Below are positions 6,145-9,672 of a DNA stretch of 9,672 nucleotides, one piece after another. The stretch comes from an uncultured Ruminococcus sp. (GTDB lineage Bacteria > Bacillota > Clostridia > Oscillospirales > Ruminococcaceae): contig CAMWXM010000095.1 in the NCBI GenBank assembly GCA_947178195.1, positions 1 to 9,672 of the forward strand. Reading direction: 5' to 3'. A model generated the notes under the pieces. That model did no database searches and was not told the origin of the DNA. It worked only from the letters and a program-made list of their open reading frames with translations. Position numbers and translations under genes: made by a program. How positions within the stretch are numbered: position 1 is the first letter of the stretch; each line of letters opens with the position of its first letter.

Positions 6145-6801
6145 ATGTCTGCTGCTTTAAAGAAAAGATATACGTTGGGGGAGGAAATTTTTAATTCCGT
6201 TTCACATGGAATAGGTGCGGCTCTTGCTGTGGGAGGAATGGTTGTATTAATAGTTTTGTCTGCCGTTCATTCTGACTCGTGGGGGATCGTAAGCTCCTGC
6301 ATATATGGATTTTCCCTTGTTTTGCTCTATACTATGTCGACTTTATATCATGCGATCACAAACGATAAGGCGAAAGTTTTTTTCAGAATTATGGATCATA
6401 ATACTATTTATTTTCTGATAGCAGGTACTTATACTCCGTATACGTTGGTAACCCTGAGGGGTGCAATAGGCTGGACAATTTTTGGAATCGTCTGGGGTGC
6501 GGCAATATTAGGAATAATCCTCAACTCTATTGATCTTGAAAAATTTAAAAAATTCTCACTTTTTTGCTATGTAATGATGGGGTGGGTAATAATATTTGCC
6601 GTGAAACCAATGATCGGCAGTATGTCGGTAAATGCGCTTATTCTTCTTTTAGTCGGCGGTATTTTTTACACTGTCGGTATAATTTTTTATGCTGTTAAAA
6701 AAATTAGGTATTTTCATTCTATATGGCATTTGTTTACTATAGCCGGAAGCACATTTCATTATTTTTCAATTTTGATTTCTTTAAGCCATTTTGATAAATA
6801 G
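6145..6801 (+). CDS. Hemolysin III / PAQR family membrane protein
   Basis: This 218-residue integral membrane protein has about seven transmembrane helices, roughly at 22-42, 47-68, 84-103, 107-127, 138-156, 162-184 and 193-213. The PAQR zinc-site signature is complete: SxxxH (S65-H69) in helix 2, D84 in MDHNTIYFLIAGTYTP (83-98), and HSIWH (H191, H195) before the last helix. Members resemble the adiponectin-receptor hydrolase fold. In bacteria they are annotated as hemolysin III or YqfA/TrhA, with membrane-lipid homeostasis the likely role; hemolysis is rarely shown. The length is normal for the bacterial family. The start is set by GGGAGG (6132-6137) seven nt before ATG 6145. An in-frame ATG at 6052 lies on the -10 box of the promoter and cannot be used. 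Confidence 0.9.
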   Translation: MSAALKKRYTLGEEIFNSVSHGIGAALAVGGMVVLIVLSAVHSDSWGIVSSCIYGFSLVLLYTMSTLYHAITNDKAKVFFRIMDHNTIYFLIAGTYTPYTLVTLRGAIGWTIFGIVWGAAILGIILNSIDLEKFKKFSLFCYVMMGWVIIFAVKPMIGSMSVNALILLLVGGIFYTVGIIFYAVKKIRYFHSIWHLFTIAGSTFHYFSILISLSHFDK

Positions 6802-6818
6802 TAACAACATAATAACAA

Positions 6819-6840
6819 AAATAAGCTGTGAAGTTTATTT
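6819..6840 (+). terminator. Weak terminator-like hairpin after the hemolysin III family gene
   Basis: AAATAAGCT (6819-6827) pairs with AGTTTATTT (6832-6840), nine pairs including one G-U, around a GTGA loop. The T residues sit in the right arm and the sequence then turns to AAATTT, so the U tract is poor. It is the only candidate terminator in this gap. Confidence 0.3.
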
Positions 6841-6997
6841 AAATTTAATAAAATTGTAACCATCAACAATTTGTTAATAAAATGTTCACAAATTAACGTT
6901 AGTTTTATGATAAAATTAATAATGTATAAATAGACATTAATTCGGCACGTTATTCATGCGGTCGACTAAAGGACAACTCTAAAAATACAGGAGGAAA
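6841..6997 (+). promoter_or_regulatory. AT-rich upstream region of the cohesin/lysozyme operon
   Basis: A promoter is expected here but none is strong. Candidates are TTCACA (6885-6890) with TGATAA (6908-6913) at 17 nt, or a TATAAA box at 6925-6930 without a good -35. Two inverted repeats lie nearby: AAATTGT/ACAATTT (6851-6857/6866-6872) and TAATGT/ACATTA (6920-6925/6934-6939), the latter flanking the TATAAA box as an operator would. A ribosome binding site AGGAGG occupies 6989-6994. No gene is seen. Confidence 0.3.
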
Positions 6998-7699
6998 ATG
7001 AAATTGAAACCGAAATTTAAAATTTTATTATCGTCTGTTTTAGCACTGAATTTTGTTTCATCTGCTCGCATTACGGCGTCGGCCGAAAATTCACTTCCAC
7101 AATTTTCAATAAGAGGCGGTTATGCAGAAGAAAATGCCGTAACAAGCGTCATTGCTTCCTTTGATGATGAAATGAATATTGCGGCTTATTCTATATCTGT
7201 CAACTTTGACCCCCAGCAGCTTGAATTTGTAAAGGCATGGGATAATATCGAATACGGGAATTTTTATTATAATAGTACATCTGACGACTGCGTGACCTTC
7301 GTATGGTCGGACAGTGAGGATCGTTCTTTTAAAGGTGATGTTTTTAATATCGAATTTAAAACCAAGGGCGAGACCTCAGGACAGAATGTTCCTGTAAATG
7401 TAGGCTACTCCATTATGGGAAACGATAAAATGGAGGAGATTCCCTTTGAAGCTCAGGGCTGCGAAATATCCGTTTCAAGCATTTATAAATGGGGCGATGT
7501 GAACTGCGATGGAATAATCTCTGTTTCCGACGTTACAGCAATAAATAAATTTAATATTGACAGTGAAGAATATTCTTTGACGGATGAAATGCTTATAAAT
7601 GGCGATACCGATAAAAATAATATAATAAATTCAGACGACAGCAACGCTATTTTAAAATATTTGAAAACAAGTGTAACGGAGGAGAATTTATATGAGTAA
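6998..7699 (+). CDS. Secreted cohesin-dockerin protein (small adaptor-scaffoldin type)
   Basis: The product has 233 residues. Residues 1-29 are a signal peptide (basic start, hydrophobic core, ASA cleavage site). Residues about 34-160 look like a cohesin domain, with the hallmark AAYSISVNFDPQQLEF (62-77) and the later strand FKGDVFNIEFKTKG (111-124). Residues about 165-224 form a dockerin with two calcium-binding repeats: D167/N169/D171/D178 and D203/D205/N207/D214, each followed by an I/L-rich helix. Cohesins bind dockerins of other proteins, so a protein with one of each can act as an adaptor, as ScaC does in Ruminococcus flavefaciens. The SD AGGAGG is only 3 nt from the ATG; a TTG two codons on (7004) would have normal spacing. 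It overlaps the following lysozyme gene by 8 nt. Partners of either module cannot be told from sequence alone. Confidence 0.75.
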   Translation: MKLKPKFKILLSSVLALNFVSSARITASAENSLPQFSIRGGYAEENAVTSVIASFDDEMNIAAYSISVNFDPQQLEFVKAWDNIEYGNFYYNSTSDDCVTFVWSDSEDRSFKGDVFNIEFKTKGETSGQNVPVNVGYSIMGNDKMEEIPFEAQGCEISVSSIYKWGDVNCDGIISVSDVTAINKFNIDSEEYSLTDEMLINGDTDKNNIINSDDSNAILKYLKTSVTEENLYE

Positions 7700-9672
7700 T
7701 AAATTAAGGCCATTTAAACAAGCATTCTGCGTTATAATTACAATTATAATGATCCTGCCGTGTTTTTCAATTTCTGTTAATGCGGCGTCAAAAATGACAG
7801 CTAGTCAGGATTGTATCGATCTTATAAAGAAAACCGAGGGCTTTTCAAAATATAAGTATTGGGATTACAGCCAATGGACTATAGGCTATGGAACAGCCTG
7901 CGGCGCAAACGAATATCCCAATGGCATAACCGAAGCCGAAGCGGAAAAACTGCTGAAAAATTATGTGACAAGTTTTGCAAATTATGTAAACAACTTTGCT
8001 TCAAAAAATAATATAACCCTTAAACAGAATCAGTTTGATGCTCTCGTAAGTATATGCTATTCTTTGGGAAACTTTTTTGACGCCTACGGTGATTTTGATC
8101 TGAAAACGATTCTTATAAACGGCTCTGATAAATATGGATTTCTGGAAATTGCAAAGGCATTTGGTGAATGGAGAAAGGCTGGCGGAGAGATACTTACCGG
8201 TCTTGTAAAGAGACGTCATCTTGAAACGGAATTATTTTTGAAGGATAGAACGGATAATACCTGCGAGGTATGGAGAGTAAGCGATGAGGACGGGGTTAAT
8301 TTAAGACAGTCGTCAAGCTCGACTTCTAAAAAGACAGGCTTTATGGTTTTACATACTATATTTTCTGTAACCGAAAAGGTTAAGGGAAGCGATGGATATA
8401 CCTGGGGAAAGGTACTCTATGAGGGTAAAGAGCAATGGTGCGCTCTTGATTTCTGTACATATATGGTTGGAGGTCCATTAAAGGGTGGTCCTGCCGTTAC
8501 TACTACTGCACCTAAGGTTACCACTACGACTACGGCAGGCAGCAGCTCTGAAAAATGGAAAATAACTTCTGACGACGGCGTAAAGCTCAGAAGCGGAGCA
8601 GGAACAAGCTACAGCCAGGTAGGATATATTCCTTATAATGCGGAAATAGTTGTTACTTCTACCAAAAGCGCAGGTGGCTATACATGGGGCAAAACTACAT
8701 ACGGCGGAGTAAGCGGATGGTGCGTATTGGATTATGCTAAAAAGATAACCCCTGCTGTTACCACTGCTAAAACAACAACCACTGCCGCTACTGCTGCTAC
8801 CGCTGCGGTATTGAAGAGCATTTACATTTCTCAGAAGCCGGATAAAACCACCTATAACGAGGGTGAACAGCTTGACCTGAAGGGATTGGTCGTAAAATCA
8901 ATATTCAGCGATGGTACGGAAAAAGTAATTGTTGATTATGATGTAAGCGGCTTCGAATCAAAGGAAGGTACTTATGATATTAAGGTAAGCTATAAAAATA
9001 AAACCTCTTCATTCAGGGTAACGGTCAACGGCAAAAAACTTACCGGTATAAAAATAGTTTCAGAACCGGAAAAGAAGCTTTATAAAACCGGAGAAGGACT
9101 GAAAATAAACGGTCTTGTAGTAAACGGAGTTTTCAGCAACAATACCGAAGAAGAAATAACCAATTATTATCTTGACGGAATCAAGGGATTTTCAAAGGAA
9201 ACAGGTAAAAAGAAAATTACCGTTTATTTAGACGATTTCAAGGCCGAATTTGAAGTCGAGGTAACTGAAAAATCTCTTTCAGGAATAAAAATCACAAACT
9301 TACCTGAAATTACCGAATATGTTGTGGGACAGCCGCTTGACTGCAGCGGAATGCTGGTTCATGCTGTGTTTGACAACGGAACAAAATCATTGATAGAAAA
9401 TTATGAGATAAGCGAGTTTGATCCTCAGCTTGTGGGAACTCAGACTATTACTGTAAGCTATAACGGATTTACAGAAAGCTTTGACGTAAATGTCAGGGAA
9501 CGTGATGTATACGATCTCCCCGGAGACCTTGACGGAAGCGGTACAAGAGATATATTCGATATGATTATTCTTAATAAATATCTTAATGATAAAGAAGGAA
9601 TAAAAAGCGATAAATTATATCTTGCGGATGTAAATCTTGACGGAAAAATTGATGAACTGGATAAAGAAGCTT
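7692..9672 (+). CDS. Secreted GH24 lysozyme with SH3b, Big_3 and dockerin domains (3' end beyond window)
   Basis: The frame is open from ATG 7692 to the window edge (660 codons, no stop), with GGAGG at 7678-7682. Residues 1-31 are a signal peptide (core FCVIITIIMILPCF, site near VNA). Residues about 36-185 form a T4/P21-type lysozyme (GH24) cutting the MurNAc-GlcNAc bond: E49 in KKTEGF, D58 and T63 in WDYSQWTIGYGT match the catalytic E-x8-D...T. Two SH3b domains follow (about 191-257 and 288-350), probably binding cell wall. They are separated by Thr-rich linkers (268-283, 354-372). Then come three Big_3 Ig-like repeats (374-446, 450-524, 529-601), each with an xYxxGxxLxxxGLxV-type core. A C-terminal dockerin begins at about 609, with loops D612/D614/S616/D623 and D646/N648/D650/D657, the second cut by the window end. 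Only a few residues are probably missing. The ATG lies inside the preceding gene, suggesting coupled translation. Confidence 0.85.
   Translation, partial: MSNKLRPFKQAFCVIITIIMILPCFSISVNAASKMTASQDCIDLIKKTEGFSKYKYWDYSQWTIGYGTACGANEYPNGITEAEAEKLLKNYVTSFANYVNNFASKNNITLKQNQFDALVSICYSLGNFFDAYGDFDLKTILINGSDKYGFLEIAKAFGEWRKAGGEILTGLVKRRHLETELFLKDRTDNTCEVWRVSDEDGVNLRQSSSSTSKKTGFMVLHTIFSVTEKVKGSDGYTWGKVLYEGKEQWCALDFCTYMVGGPLKGGPAVTTTAPKVTTTTTAGSSSEKWKITSDDGVKLRSGAGTSYSQVGYIPYNAEIVVTSTKSAGGYTWGKTTYGGVSGWCVLDYAKKITPAVTTAKTTTTAATAATAAVLKSIYISQKPDKTTYNEGEQLDLKGLVVKSIFSDGTEKVIVDYDVSGFESKEGTYDIKVSYKNKTSSFRVTVNGKKLTGIKIVSEPEKKLYKTGEGLKINGLVVNGVFSNNTEEEITNYYLDGIKGFSKETGKKKITVYLDDFKAEFEVEVTEKSLSGIKITNLPEITEYVVGQPLDCSGMLVHAVFDNGTKSLIENYEISEFDPQLVGTQTITVSYNGFTESFDVNVRERDVYDLPGDLDGSGTRDIFDMIILNKYLNDKEGIKSDKLYLADVNLDGKIDELDKEA

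Noticed and set aside
6937..6997. Possible riboswitch (c-di-GMP-like) in the leader of the cohesin-dockerin gene
   Set aside because: The leader is only about 60 nt and lacks the GGCAAACC-type and receptor elements; no consistent two-helix fold could be drawn.
9667..9672. Window ends exactly in a HindIII site (AAGCTT)
   Set aside because: A six-base match at an arbitrary cut is likely chance; the same site also occurs inside the lysozyme gene (9075-9080). It carries no biological meaning here.

Overview
The window is an AT-rich stretch of a low-GC Gram-positive genome. Strong AGGAGG-type ribosome binding sites, sigma-A promoters (TTGACA/TATAAT with 17-bp spacing), a GTP-type PEP carboxykinase and, above all, cohesin and dockerin modules point to a Clostridia member of the Ruminococcus type (Oscillospiraceae). 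The genus is inferred from gene content, not from a marker gene.

Layout, left to right. Positions 9-41 hold the terminator of an upstream gene outside the window. Positions 119-1818 form a two-gene stress-response operon: an ECF-type sigma factor (191-757) whose stop overlaps the start of its membrane-anchored anti-sigma-like partner (754-1758), closed by a strong terminator. On the minus strand follow a short fragment that reads like the C-terminus of a phage tail tape-measure protein (1825-1962) and an APH-fold sugar kinase resembling N-acetylhexosamine 1-kinase (1959-2954). A sigma-A promoter at 2995-3023 drives a soluble protein with three zinc ribbons (3073-3909). That gene converges on GTP-dependent PEP carboxykinase (PEPCK, 3960-5795, minus), and the two share a bidirectional terminator.

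The PEPCK gene has a consensus sigma-A promoter and a leader of about 160 nt packed with four consecutive inverted repeats. Back to back with it, a second consensus promoter drives a hemolysin III/PAQR-family membrane protein (6145-6801).

The right end is a secreted-protein pair. A small cohesin-dockerin protein (6998-7699) overlaps by 8 nt the start of a multidomain secreted GH24 lysozyme (7692 to beyond the window end). The lysozyme carries two SH3b domains, three Big_3 Ig-like repeats and a C-terminal dockerin. Both ends of a cellulosome-type interaction are therefore encoded next to each other, but the enzyme attached is a peptidoglycan hydrolase rather than a polysaccharidase. This pair, the structured PEPCK leader and the phage fragment are the most interesting parts of the window. 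I see no tRNA, rRNA, CRISPR array or insertion sequence.
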